Below are positions 46,730 to 58,547 of a stretch of 64,000 nt of DNA, in pieces. Under the pieces are notes generated by a model, which had not been told where the DNA came from, searched no databases, and was given only the letters and a program-made list of their open reading frames with translations. The position numbers and the translations under genes were made by a program. The stretch is from assembly GCA_012931725.1 (NCBI GenBank), contig WHSA01000342.1, forward strand, positions 287,457 to 351,456. Direction: 5' to 3'. How positions within the stretch are numbered: the stretch's first letter is position 1; each line of letters opens with the position of its first letter. This DNA comes from Litsea cubeba. Taxonomy: Eukaryota; Streptophyta; Magnoliopsida; Laurales; Lauraceae.

Positions 46730-47105
46730 GTATCCTCGTGCCAAAAGGAATGCATGCGAATCCTAGATATAGGATGTTTTTTATGCCAACTAATCAAAAA
46801 CTCAACTATTAGGATAATATATTAGGGCTACTTGCATCAAGTGATCATCACAATTGCTGAATGATGATGTAGATGCTGAAGATGATTCTTGATGATGGTC
46901 CTCTAGCCTTCTAGATTCTCTTCCAACCAACTAGAAACCTTCTCCTCTCTCTCTAGGGTTGCAAAGTGAGAATTCTCATTCTCAATGTGAGAGAGGGGGC
47001 TTTAAGAGGCCTTTAAGTCAGTTTGAAGGGCTAACAATGAGATTAGGAAAGGAGACTCGAAATTAGGGCCCATTGTCCGGTTTACCGCTGATATATATAG
47101 CGACG

Positions 47106-47290
47106 TGGACCAACGGGTGGTGATTCAGTTGGCCCAAGGTACAGGTTTGGTCCACGTGATCCTGGGTTCGACTCCCCACTCTGTTGGGACCCCAGGAGTT
47201 GGAAACAACTCCTAGCATGCACATGGTGAGTGGAACAAGGGGAAACCACTGTTCGAGGTGCTCAAAGAGGCCTGGACACCTCATTAGAAT
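47106..47290 (+). mobile_element. tRNA-derived SINE (1)
   Basis: It has an A-box-like GGTGATTCAGTTGG and a B box GGGTTCGACTCCCC (47164-47177), spaced as in a tRNA, followed by a non-tRNA body. It is flanked by related AT-rich sequences (ATATATATAGCGACG at 47091 and ATATATATGGCGATG at ~47293), an imperfect candidate TSD. Confidence 0.6.
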
Positions 47291-47984
47291 ATATATATAT
47301 GGCGATGTTGCCATCTTTACTTGGTAATCGCCCAAATGATCAATGACATAATAGCTCTCTTTTCCTAATTACAATGATTAAATCTGCGATGGCGCCTAGT
47401 AAATTATGTCAGGGTTGCCGCCGATTCTAACAGTAGGTGGTTCCCTTGGGATTTTCAACATTCTTCCTACAATTGATTCATGAATGTGACTTAATGATGC
47501 ATGAGCATAATTATATATAATGCAATAGAATATAATTAATGACAAACAATCAATTAATTAAAGTGTCAAGTGAGTGAAAGTGCACTTTGTCATGTCAATC
47601 AAGGGTGTGGTCTACTCAAAGTCAATCTTACAGTCAAAATCAATATCATCTGGCAAGCAAGGTTTGGGTCCTTACAGGTTTATCCATGAAATTATATCGA
47701 AAGGGTTCCCAGTTGAGACTTGGGTTTGGGTCCAGTGGCTTGGCCTATGTTTGGTCTAGGTGTGCAAACAATTATTGGACAAGGTCTATTAATTAATGGT
47801 TGTTTAGTAATGAATTTATTTATTTTAAGTTAAATAGATAATAATTGAGAAATTCTCTAGATTTTTGTCTAATAAAGAATGATGATTAATGTTTCATTTG
47901 ATATTAGTCCACTTGAGGATGGGGATTTATTTACTTAAGAACGGGCATGGCTAAGCCCATTTACCCAATTAATAAGTGGGTTGA

Positions 47985-48145
47985 TTTTGATCCACCTGGG
48001 TGATGGGTGAATTGCATGAGGTGTGGGTTTGCTCCCCACGTTGTGTGTTTGAATCCCGCCCCAAATTTGCCCTGTGTATGTGTATGTGGATTTTGTGTAT
48101 ACCCGGGGGAATAGTTCTATAGGAACTGGGTAAAAAATAAATGAA
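47985..48145 (+). mobile_element. Possible tRNA-derived SINE (2)
   Basis: B-box-like GTTTGAATCCCGCC (~48047-48060) is preceded at tRNA-like distance by TGGGTGAATTGCATGAGG. The segment ends in GGGTAAAAAATAAATGAA. No TSD was found; the assignment is weak. Confidence 0.4.
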
Positions 48146-48376
48146 TCTATGCACTTCGGGATGTGAATATGCTTAATTGTTTCTCACAGTGGATAACCTT
48201 ATTAGAACTCAACCCAGCCTATTGCCACCCCATGGTGAAGGGCAAACCTAGTTTGGGTTAAGCTTCCCCAAGTTTTTCTAATTCAAACTGTCAATTTTAT
48301 GGTGTGCATCTTACCCACCTGCTCAACTATCGATCCTTAGATATGTCACTCACTCTTCATAGATTCACACGCGTTT

Positions 48377-48568
48377 AACCCCAAGGGGTAGCTCAGTAGT
48401 TCTAGGACCATAGTTTGCACCCGGAGGCTGTGGGTTCGAAACTGCACTACCACACTGGGGCTACAGGGGAGTTTACCCGATTTCCTTCTGGGCCTGGAGG
48501 GATTAGTCCAGCTCAAAGGGTTGGCAACCCTCCGATAGCAAAAAAAAAAAGAAAAAAGAAAGAAAAAA
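48377..48568 (+). mobile_element. tRNA-derived SINE (3) with poly(A) and TSD
   Basis: It contains GGGGTAGCTCAGTAGTT (A box) and GTGGGTTCGAAACTGC (B box), then a ~100-bp body and an A-rich tail (48539-48568). A 16-bp TSD flanks it: AGATTCACACGCGTTT (48361-48376) and AGATTCACAAGCGTTT (48569-48584), one mismatch. This is a complete pol III retroposon of ~190 bp. Confidence 0.85.
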
Positions 48569-48584
48569 AGATTCACAAGCGTTT

Positions 48585-49450
48585 GTGAGCTTCCTCTTCC
48601 CACGGTGCCGGTATCCTCTTGCCTCCAAGACCCTTTAGCTGAGGGTAAATTAAAATAGAAAAAAACCTGAGAATTTCTGTGAAATCCTGTGAGAGAGGAC
48701 CCAGACCCTTCAGGCAAGACGAGGGCATCTGTTTCCATGCGTGATTCAACCCTCATGGTAAAAAAGAACAATGGGCCCACCTTTACAAATGGGGTAACAA
48801 CTGTTTTCGCTAATCAATCATATGGCGGGGCCAACTCCTATTAAAATAAAATTGAGACATGTAGGTCACAACCTTCTTCTTTATGAATGGTTCGGATTAA
48901 AATAATAGGTCCTACAAAAAAGTTTTAACTATGATCGCAATCTATTAATGGGTACACAATCTACAAAAAATTTTTAACAACCGCTAACCGCAGCATGAAT
49001 TAAAGAGGAGTCTGAATCCTCTAGCAGATATTTGTTTCACTCATACATCTTCGAGTTTCATGGGTTCCATCATACGATTGAACACCATGATGAAAACATA
49101 ATCAATACCATCATCAACAACGATGTCACATATACGCCATAACGTTTCCATCATGGTGCTCAATCATATAGTGGAACCCACTCTTTTGAACTGAAACTTT
49201 CGAATATATTAGTGGATGTGCGGGATGAAATTCATTCATCTTAAATGGTTTAGATTATCACTATACGTCCCTTAAGGTCCACGCCTGTTTCACTATATGG
49301 GCCCTAAGTTCCCGTGCAATAGCTATGCCAGAGGATTGGGACTCATTTTTTTTAGTGGTGATTGGGACACATCAAGGAGACAAACTTTAACAAAATTTAA
49401 CTACAATCACAACTAGCCTACTGTGAGATTGATCACAACTAAAAATAATA
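48585..49450. other. No gene recognised
   Basis: Non-coding, with short near-repeats around ACAAAAAAGTTTTAAC / ACAAAAAATTTTTAAC (48915, 48963). Confidence 0.5.
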
Positions 49451-49620
49451 GGGATTTTTACCAAAAAAGTGTCCCAAAATTCATATTATACGGATTTAAC
49501 TACAAATACATTCAAATGCCCATTTTGGTGTTCGTACGTTGATTTTGGATGGTTTTACCCTTCCCTTTATCGAACGACATCGTCTTTTATATCAAACCCT
49601 AAATCGATCGAACGATTTCG
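49451..49620 (+). repeat. MULE-like terminal segment, copy 1
   Basis: It starts GGGATTTTTACCAAAAAAGTG and stays alignable for ~150 bp to the copy at 62038 (shared TATTATAC, TACAAATACATT, GTGTTCGTAC and ATCGTCTT-like words). The sharp common start suggests a transposon terminus. No inverted partner was found. Confidence 0.5.
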
Positions 49621-49639
49621 TTCTCCTTTCTTCCCCAAA

Positions 49640-49925
49640 AATCTTACTCTCCCGCCATTTTCTCTCCTCCTCCACTACCTGCTCTCGCCTTCACTCCCCC
49701 TGCGTTGCGGCTCCAGCTCTCTCTTTCCCTCTCCCCCTCCGCTCCCTGCTCTCTCTTTCCCTCTCCCTGCATTGCCCTCTCCCTCTCCAAATCCAAGCTC
49801 TCTCTTTCCTTCTCCCTGCATTACGGCTCCATTTCTCTCTTTCCCTCTCCCTCTCCCCCCACCCCAGCTCTCGCTTTCCTTTTCCCTGACGTCCCGGCTG
49901 CTGCTCTTTCTAGAAGCTCCCTGCT
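49640..49925 (+). repeat. Pyrimidine-rich (CTCTCTTTCCCTCTCCCTGC) repeats
   Basis: Imperfect repeats of 45-60 bp with near-complete strand bias (C/T on the + strand). It resembles a CT-rich 5' leader downstream of the terminal segment at 49451. Frames through it are low-complexity shadows. Confidence 0.7.
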
Positions 49926-49929
49926 CTCT

Positions 49930-52900
49930 AAACGATTCCGGCAGAACCTCCCGACGACTGCTCCCATAAAAGGTTAATATTTTCAAAGTGGATTCTGACA
50001 AGTTTGGATTGATTATTGGAGAAGTAGAAAGACTCCATCTGATTGGTAATTCCCATAAAGAAAACCCCAAATCTTTTTTTTCTTCATGTTCTCCATCCTT
50101 TGGTGTCAATACTCAATCGTTATTCTTTTCAGCTGTATGACGTTATCATATCTCTCATTGCCATTAGTTGTAATGTATTTGTTGTTTCGTTATTAGCTTT
50201 ATTCTGTGAAATGAGCATGGAATCTTTTCTAGTTGTTTTCTACTAAAATGACTTCAATAGATGTTGTGGGTGCTCAGATAGCAACAAAGATCATGGATTT
50301 TACAAGTTGTCATCTTGTCTTTACATGCAAACCGATTTTCTTTCAATGAATTTCTTTCTTTGGGAATATTTTCTTATCTGGAACACCTTTTAATGGATTG
50401 ATCTATTGAATTTTGATAAAGTCTCTATGGAAAAAATTACTGCAGATTCTTTTTAATATAAATACTTAATCCATTGTAGTCAGAAGTAGGGACATAGAGG
50501 AATGCTAATTGCTAATCTTATGTGTTTGATCTCCATGCATCCCACATTCATCATCTCCTTGATAATGATGATTGTCAGTTGATAAACTAACATGACTTCT
50601 CCTCTTTATAGTCTCACAATCAATCACAAGACTGACATTTGAACCCAAGTCTAGGAGCAGACCTGTTCATGCATGGCTTTCACAGAGTGGAACCAAGGAA
50701 CCTGACACAGAGTCTTGCACTTCATATGCATCTTACTAGTCCTACTATGAGAAAACAAAACGTAGGCCATTGAGAATTTTTCTTCTTTCATTGCTTATAA
50801 ATATACCATTAACGACAGGAGTGCTGTGGTACCTGATTGGCTCCTTCAAAACATAGCTTTTGACTCAGAGAGAGAGAGAGCAAGATTTAAGACATCAAGG
50901 AAAGGGTTGTATAACTCATAACTTTACACACTGAATATGCTGCAATGAAATTGAATTTTTTCCCTTTTTAGAAACATATCTAAATATATAAATCTACTAG
51001 CTTACCTACCATGTACATGTATTGTAAATGTGCCATCATTTTTTATAGAGTAGATCACAGGAACCCAAAACAAGAAGCCCATGGCTAGGGTTTCTTGTAA
51101 ACCACTAGCCCATGCCCAGATTCGATTTGAGTTGACATTCTCAATCCCATTAGTGAAATTTGGCCAGTTCTAAAACTATGCAAAAGCGTATCTAAGCCTT
51201 TTAGTTTAATAAGTGGGGTCTCTCCATCATATTAAAGGGTTTTGCACAGATAATTTGCTTTGCATAAATCCATATGACACATGCTGTTCATTTCAAAGAT
51301 CCATGCTCAGGTCACTAATCAGATGAAACCATGGGATGGATTTATTGGTTGCCTGCTATAATGCAGTTATCATTACTAGTATAGTAGTATTGTTCTCTAT
51401 TTAGTGAGACAAGTTTTACATAGTTCCCCTGCCTATTGCAGTTTGTCATGACATGCTTGTCCTCCTTTTAGGGAGGAACAACATGAAGGTTTGAGCCAAC
51501 TGGGCATTGCTACTCGGTATTGATGTATGTATATATAAGACAAGTCTTGTGATATCATCTTTGAACTTGGTATTTATAATTGATTAGCAGAAATCAAGTA
51601 GTCTTTTTTGTTTACAGTTCAACGGCCTCGAGAACAAGTTGCAATGCAGAGGCTCTTTTAGATATTACTTTGGTGGAATCTGTAAAATCACAGGGGACAG
51701 AGGTTCGAACCCTCAGATTTGGAGGGTTGCGGTTCAACGAAAACATGCGAGAACAAGAGAAAGAACTTGTCCTAAAGAGGTAGTTCTGTCTTGTTTCTAT
51801 TTCTAATGTTGGTGTTATCATGCCTTTCAAATATATTTGTGGATTTGTTTAGTCATAGATATTGGTTTCTTTGAGCGTGATGGTCAGGTGATTCTTATGT
51901 CAGTTCTTATGTGATTCATTCTTATATTTATTCTTTATATGATTCTTATGGAATTGCCATGTAAATAAGCCATGCATGGCTATGGTCTTTTTTTTTTCTC
52001 AAGTTGCCCATCTACATATAATTGTTGTTTATGTGGGTTGTTTTGAGCATGATTCTTATGTGAGCTTTTAATACTTGGGTAATGTTTAGTAGCCATGGTA
52101 CTTGTTTTGTTTTGTTTTTTTTTTTTAATTTATTGGAAGTGGCCTATCTACATATAATTGTTGTATATGTGGGTTTATTTGAGCATGATTCTTACGTGGG
52201 CTTTTAATAGTGGGGTAATGTTTACTTTTATATTCAAACTTAACTCCCTAATAGCACACCTCTTTGATGGGCCAGAACCTGATAAACAATGTTATACAAG
52301 ATCTCAATGACATGTTCTTGAGGAAAGTACTAGACTCTTGTCTTTTTCCTTCATTTGTTAGATTTTAATTCAACCGACTGTTCATTGCAATGCATTTTAT
52401 CGAGAACTGAAGATTGGGGAGTATTAAGATAAGATTCAGCTCCACCATCAGTTATAGTGTTCTCTTAGATAGTAAATGATATCCACATTACAATAATTCC
52501 CAACTTGACCCGGTTGTCATGTCATAATAGCATAAAAGTGATGCCATGAACCAAAGCAGTGGAATTGTAGGAACGAAAATAAAAAATAATTATTCATTCA
52601 CAATTCACACTTCAACTTAATATCAGCGAAGTCAAGTATCATAAAAAATATTCTGTATCCTATCTCTACATGATAAACGAGCTCACATCTCTCACCAACC
52701 ATAAAAAGAACATGACTATGAAACAAAAGAAAAGGGGATAAATCAGCATAGTAAGGTAAAATCACAGGCCTAACATTATACGAACTTGAATTCCTACTCA
52801 TATGAACTTGAATTTTGTGTCCGACATTGTATATTGATAACCATATTGTTACCATCATTTATATTTTCTTCATCCATTTTTTGTGTCCAATAAGAAAATA

Positions 52901-53478
52901 ATGGTGACTTTATATTCCGATGCATAAACAATAAGAAATACTCATTATTTCACTCAAAACATAGTTTTCAAAAATATAACATAACGATATCGTTACAATT
53001 ATTTATAGGTTCTTCCCCCATTTTTTTTCTCCAACAATAAAATGACAATGATTTTATAATGGAGTGCATAAACAATAAGAAAGGATCTCAGATTTGGTCT
53101 TGGTATTGCATTTTCGTAATAGGTATAGTTTGCCGCTAGCAGATTCTACACTTGGAGCCCACTATTCCATTGTATTGGTTCCAGTTTTTTCTTCTTCTTT
53201 TTTTGGGAACTGTAACCTATATAAACACATCCCTCCTGCTTTTAACATAGACAAACAGGAGTTATTTTTTTCTATGGATAATCAATTCAAAATAAAAAAA
53301 AAAACATAGATTACATGACTCTATCATGAACCCGTGTCCCCAGTGGGAGGTGCTCAGCCATACCTCTTCAACTTTCTTTTTAGACTATCCCTTGCTATCA
53401 GCCAAACTGTTAATGCAACCTACACCAAATGTTCCACTATTCTTATGTATGTCTGAAAAATATTCTATAAATGTGCAG
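49930..53478. other. No gene recognised upstream of the Ulp1 exon; two diverged tandem duplications
   Basis: Direct repeats of ~136 bp (52006 and 52142, with CATCTACATATAATTGTTG) and ~144 bp (52874 and 53018, with GCATAAACAATAAGAAA). The 51580-51783 frame matches nothing I know. If a Ulp1 gene once covered this stretch, its other exons are no longer readable. Confidence 0.5.
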
Positions 53479-53614
53479 ATGTGACTGTGGCATATTCGTG
53501 ATGGCACTTGTAGATTGTTTACTTAAGTGTCGACCGTTGACCGTCACAAATGCTGGCATGTGGTACTGCAGGCAAAAGATTGTCGTTGACATTTATGTGG
53601 CAATGGAAGCTTAA
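53479..53614 (+). pseudogene. Ulp1-like SUMO protease, last exon
   Basis: After a good splice acceptor (AAATGTGCAG) the frame reads CDCGIFVMALVDCLLKC, then AGMWYCRQKIVVDIYVAMEA and TAA. DCGIFVM is the catalytic-Cys motif of C48 (Ulp1) peptidases, and the following helices fit the C-terminus. The His and Asp exons were not found upstream. Ulp1 domains are known cargo of plant Kaonashi-type MULEs, and a MULE-like terminus lies 4 kb upstream, so this is probably a decayed MULE copy. A host gene exon is the alternative. Confidence 0.6.
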
Positions 53615-55197
53615 TGGCTACGAAGTACCGGAGTTTGAAGATAACTCGTTTTCTATCGTAAAAAATGTTGAGAGGGCTCTCCCTTTTTTAGAATGAAGGA
53701 ATATAATGTAACAGTCTTACATTGTAAAGAGGTTGTAATCATTTTGGATTGGAAAGAAATGAATGGAAAGCAATGTACCGGATGGGAAGGCTATGGAATG
53801 GAATAAATGCATTGTGGAGTTTAGTAAATATATGGAATGTATGCCGTATGCATTGTAAAAATCATGAATGTGTTGTATATTGGACTTGATATAACACTTT
53901 GTATCCAAATGTTGTGTCAGTTGAAATTAATGTATTAAAATGAAAGTTGTAGAAATAGAACATAATGGACTGTTGACCAATGTTACAGGTTTTTGTATTA
54001 CAGGGTGAAATGGAATGAGGGGAATGGATTATAGGGTTCAGGTTTATACTAAATGTCACATTTTAAACTCGATGCCAACGACTTGCTAGTTATCTTAATT
54101 TCAAGTTGAAATTTATGAAGGCAGGTATTTTCATCGTTGGTGTGCTATCACGAAATCGTACATTCCTTGCAACCTCCAGTAGCCTTTTTTCATCGTAGTT
54201 TGTATCTTGATGCATTTTCAGGATCACCCTCTCCGCTGGATAGCAATTAGAAATGGAAAGCTACAACAGATCGTAACGATATCATTATCCAATTAATTAT
54301 GATATCGTTATCCAATTAATTATAAATCACTAATATTCTTAAGGCCATCATTTTCGTTGGTCGTTTCAAAATCTGGTGGGCTATTCAAATTCATTCTCAT
54401 TGATCGGGAACAAAAAAAAAATGAACAAGTTACAGAAAGTACTTGCCATAGCAAAAAGTATAGACATCGCTATCAGAAACTAATGTAATCATTGCTCTGG
54501 GTTGAATATGTAGGCCTTTATTATGGATGTTAGATTTCAATTGACATTTCAAATCTGAATAGCCCATCATTCTAGTTCCATCCAATGTGCAAGTAATTCT
54601 AAACAAAGCCATGGTATATTGGAAGTTTGGAACTAGGGGCTGCTTACGTAAGTACTTTTCTTGACTTTGTCTACAATAAGTGGTCCTTCAAAGGTCTTAT
54701 ATGATTTCAAAACTTTTCTTGATGCTAAAATTTTGGCTTGGTTTGAGTTCTGTTCTACTGAATTAAGTACGATTGGAACTTTGTGTTTTTGATTTTTCCA
54801 TTTAGTCTTTATGTTCAAGGATTTCCAATCTACAAACCAAGCACATTTATATGCCATACTCCATTAAGGAGTTTGCCCATCTCACTAACTTTCAACCAGG
54901 GTGGTCTTTCACGAATGATTGCCATTCCTTCAATCTCTTTGATATCTTGATCGCTGCTGCTTAAAATTCTTTTGATATCTTGGGTGTTAGAGAAGTACGT
55001 GGCCCAATGGAGAATAATAATGATACAAGAGTGCTATCTGTCAAGAGAGGTGGGGTTTTCCACTTATTAAATGGTGCCAATTAAGTGAATTCATTAGCTA
55101 AACAGGCACATTCAACGTTGGATTGTGTATAAGCCATTAGTTGTAATTCTTCGTGTTCGTCTTTCTTTCGGTCTTAGAAGTTGTTGTCATGTTCTCA
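53615..55197. other. No gene recognised
   Basis: It holds a 23-bp tandem duplication at 54278-54323 (unit ends TATCCAATTAATTAT). The - strand frames at 54430-54612 and 54633-54857 could be exons but match no family I know. Confidence 0.45.
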
Positions 55198-55560
55198 TAG
55201 AGGGTTAGAACCTGAACTTGTCTGCATTCCTGGGCCAAATCAAGTTAAGCCCGAGGGTTCGAACCCTTGTCGTGAGGGTTCGAACCTGCACCTGAATGTC
55301 TTACTGGGCCAAATCATAGAGAATCCGAAGGTTTGAACCCTCTTTATGAGGGTTCGAACCTTCACCTGACTGGCTTCCTGGGCCAAATCCCGGAGAGCAT
55401 TAAGGTTCGAACCCTCGTTGTGAGGGTTCGAACCTTCACTTGACTACCTCCCTGGGCCAAAAACCAGAGAACATTAAGGTTCGAACCCTCGTTGCGAGGG
55501 TTCGAACCTTAACCTGACTGCCTCCCTGGGCCAAATCCACAAGCGCCCGAAGGTTCTAAC
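55198..55560. repeat. ~76-bp minisatellite with B-box-like palindromes, left part
   Basis: About five units are seen. Each has GGTTCGAACCCTCGTTGTGA and its near-complement GAGGGTTCGAACCTT, then CTGCCTCCCTGGGCCAAAT. GGTTCGAACCC fits the pol III B-box consensus on both strands. The array is cut by Copia-C and continues at 61626. Confidence 0.9.
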
Positions 55561-55767
55561 TGTTGGAATTTGAGATGACTTGAGTAGTCTTTGAAGAATT
55601 GAAGGAGTTAGTATCTCAAAGTATTAATTTGAGTTGGAATTCTTGTCAACACATTGTCACAAACGTGATGTTAATAGATTGGTGTTGATAGAGCTTAAAA
55701 GAAGAAATCAGAATTGAAACAGAATTGAAACAGTCAGGAATTCAGAATTCCTGAAGCAGAGCATGCG

Positions 55768-55957
55768 GTCGACCGAGCACCCCATGAGGTCGACCGAGCA
55801 AGAAGAAACCTGCAGAAAACAGATTCAGGTAGCTCCCAGTTATTTTCGTGACACAGTGTGTCTTCGGTCGACCGAGACCTCAGGATGTCGACCGAGCTCG
55901 ATAAGTGACTGATTCCAGAAAGTGTCTTCGGTCGACCGAGCAAGCCATGATGTCGAC
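55768..55957. promoter_or_regulatory. Six GTCGAC palindromes upstream of the LTR TATA box
   Basis: GTCGACCGAG occurs at 55768, 55789, 55867, 55887, 55931 and 55952: three pairs with 20-21-bp spacing. The block is repeated in the 3' LTR (about 60687-60880). A role as enhancer is inference. Confidence 0.55.
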
Positions 55958-56088
55958 CGAGCACGGGAACCAGAGTTGCGCAGAATTAGAAGTTGAGCAC
56001 GAAAATTCAGCACACTTATCTAATTTGTTTGGGACTCTTCCTAAACGAATTGTAGCCCGTTTTGAATACAATTAAGGGTTATCAAAAC

Positions 56089-56098
56089 CTATATAAAG
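56089..56098 (+). promoter_or_regulatory. TATA box of Copia-C 5' LTR
   Basis: AACCTATATAAAGGCATG, ~130 bp after the last GTCGAC site. Confidence 0.65.
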
Positions 56099-56710
56099 GC
56101 ATGTATGGGTCGTTCTAAAGTGACACCAGAAAGAGAAGAATAGAGAAGAGTTTTAGAGAGTTCTTGAGAGAAAGAAGAAGCTGCTGGTGTGTGTTGCTGT
56201 GTGCTGATGTGGTGACGTTTTCTACAGCAATTGTGGACGAGATTATGCTCTAGAAGATGGTGATTCGTCCATGAGTTAAGTGTCTCTCTTTTATGCTTTA
56301 GATTTCAATTTGTAAGGGATTGAGAGAGAGAGAATTGTAGAGGGGAAGGGCTGTAGACAGAGTTGATCTTCTATTCTGTTTTTACATCAAGTTGGTGCTT
56401 GGTGTTAGGGGTTTGGTGATCCTATCTGTGGGTGCAGATAAATTGTAAAGGGAGTCGGTGCTTCCTAGATAGTTGGTGCTATCTGAAACTAAGGGTTGGT
56501 GCTCTTTGTCGTCGGTGCGACTAAATAAGATTCAGATCTGTCCCGGATTGGTGTTCGGACAGTCTTTGAACCGTGGACGTAGCCTTTCGGTGAACCACGT
56601 TAAATCTGGTGTCATTGTGTGGTTTGACTTGTTTTGTTGTTGAATTGGACCTGTTTTTAGAAATCACTGATTCACCCCCCCCCCTCTCAGTGATCGCGGT
56701 ATCCAACAAT

Positions 56711-56722
56711 TGGTATCAGAGC
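56711..56722 (+). other. Copia-C primer-binding site
   Basis: TGGTATCAGAGC, a perfect initiator tRNA-Met site 2 bp after the LTR. Confidence 0.9.
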
Positions 56723-56762
56723 GAGGCTCCCTTGATCAGTTTAATACGCTAAGGGTGATCTC

Positions 56763-58547
56763 TTGTCAAATCACATGGCAGTCAATACAGGGAATATGAA
56801 AGCACCTCTGTTTGATGATTACTCCTTTTGGAAGATTAGGATGCAAGCCTTCATCAAATCTCTTGGCTATGATGTTTGGGAGGCTGTCAGAGCCGGTTAC
56901 AATGCTGCCACCGTACCCAATGATACTGCATCGAAGAAGTTGGCAGACAACGACTCCAAGGCGCAGAATGCACTCTTTAGTGGCCTTGTGGACAGCGAGC
57001 TTGTCAAAGTAATTGCATGCAAAACAGCCAAGGAAATTTGGGACAAGTTGCAAAGCATACATGAAGGTGATGAGAAGATTAAAGAAGCCAAATTGCAAAC
57101 TCATCGCTCTCAATTTGAATCTCTTCGCATGGAGGAAAGCGAGAATGTTGACTCATATTTGCAACGAGTGAACGAAGTCACGAATGACATTCGTGGACTA
57201 GGGGAGGAGATTAAAGAGCCGGTCATCGTCAAAAAGGTTCTAAGATCTCTTCTTCCCCGGTTTGATTCAAAAGTCTCAGCCATTGAAGAAGCCAAAGATC
57301 TGAATGCATTTTCCATGGATGAATTACATGGTTCTCTAACTGCCTATGAGATGCGCATAGGAAAGACGTCTTCATCTGATAAAGAAGCGGCCTTCAAAGT
57401 TCAGAAAAAGGCAAAAGAGACTGCTGGTCATGATGTTGATTCTGATGATGATGAGCTTGAGGCTCAATTTGTTAGAAAGTTGAAGAAAGGAAGCAATGGC
57501 AAGTACAAAGGGAAGCTACCCTTTAAATGCTTCAATTGTGGAGGTGTTGGTCACTTTGCTGCGAAGTGTCCGCTAAAAGAAGACAATGATAATGACTCTT
57601 ATGCTGAAAAGAGTAAAGGAAAGAGAAATTTCAGAAAAAGGGGCAAAGCTAAAAACTTTCTATGTCAACAAGATGACAGCACGTCTGAAACTTCAGACGA
57701 TGATGAATCAACCGAAGCTCTCTTCATGGTCACTGTTGAAGAAGAAGAAGAGCTAGATCCGGAAGAGGAAGAGGAGGCTGAAGTCAATCTTGAAGAGGAA
57801 CTCATAGCCGCACTTGAGGAACTTAGCATGGAACGCAAAACAAGTAAGAAAAATCTGAAACTTCTCCATGAATCTGAAAGTTCTATTATTGCTTTGAAAA
57901 CTCAAGTAGAAGAATATAAAAGAATGGTAGAAGTCCTTGAAAACCAAATAAGTATCAAAAAGGAAGAGGCTATGAAACTTGAAACTGAGATCGCTAGAGC
58001 AAAGGCTGAAAATTTGGAAAATAGAAAAAAACTCAAAGCGCTCCAAGCGATTGAAGGGACTATGAAACTCAATGAACTACTGAAAGTTCAAAGACCTGCC
58101 CACTTCAGATTTGGTCTAGGATTTGAGAAAGGTGAATCCTCTAAGATTGCACCTCCTGAAAAGAAAGAGTTTGTGAAGCAAGTCACTGCACCTTCTAACT
58201 CTATGAAGCCCACTCAACCTAGAAAGGAGTCCATTCCTGTTAGAAAGGTAATGAAGACTAACCAGCCACAAAGAAGATATAAATTCTATGGTTATTGCTT
58301 TCATTGTAATATGTTTGGACATAAAAGAGCTGATTGTAGATTCTATGTAAGAAACAGCCCATTTGTGACTAGGAACCCTTTTTCAATCCTAAACAGCCAC
58401 AAAATTGAGTGCTATATATGTCATAATTATGGACACTTGGCTAGGGATTGTAGGTTGCCTATAGCTAACCAATTTCAGGTTGAAAAGAAACCCAAGTTAG
58501 TTAAGGCTTGGAGGGCAAAGAAAAGTGCAGAAGTCCCAAAGAATCTC
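56763..58547 (+). CDS. Copia-C gag with three CCHC zinc knuckles
   Basis: It starts at MSNHMAVNTGNMKAPLFDDY (an internal Met, MAVNTG, is an alternative start). The capsid domain reads FWKIRMQAFIKSLGYDVWEA, AKEIWDKLQSIHEGDEKIKEAK and LRSLLPRFDSKVSAIEEA. Knuckles: CFNCGGVGHFAAKC (about residue 256), CFHCNMFGHKRADC (512) and CYICHNYGHLARDC (550). Between the first and second is a very acidic patch and a long coiled coil (about residues 360-450). Knuckle number and coiled coil fit the SIRE group. The frame continues to 58625, but the real product probably shifts into the protease frame near 58545. Confidence 0.9.

Larger units (their letters stand above)
55561..56708 (+). repeat. Copia-C 5' LTR
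   Basis: 1148 bp. Differences from the 3' LTR are few (for example the length of the C run before CTCTCAGTG). Confidence 0.93.

Noticed and set aside
48377..48568. A possible functional tRNA gene at the A/B-box region
   Set aside because: Acceptor and anticodon stems do not form, and a poly(A) tail and 16-bp TSD show it is a SINE.
49469..50109. Long overlapping frames on both strands in the CT-rich stretch
   Set aside because: They follow from the strand-biased low-complexity repeat; composition is only S/L/P/F or E/G/R and there are no domains.
54430..54857. Two - strand frames that could be exons (MALFRITCTLDGTRMMGYS; MAYKCAWFVDWKSLNIKTKW)
   Set aside because: No family recognised, no convincing joint splice structure and no conserved motif; kept out of the gene list.
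55198..55560. CRISPR-like regular repeats
   Set aside because: Period is ~76 bp with no unique spacers, repeats are degenerate, and the context is plant nuclear DNA; it is a minisatellite.
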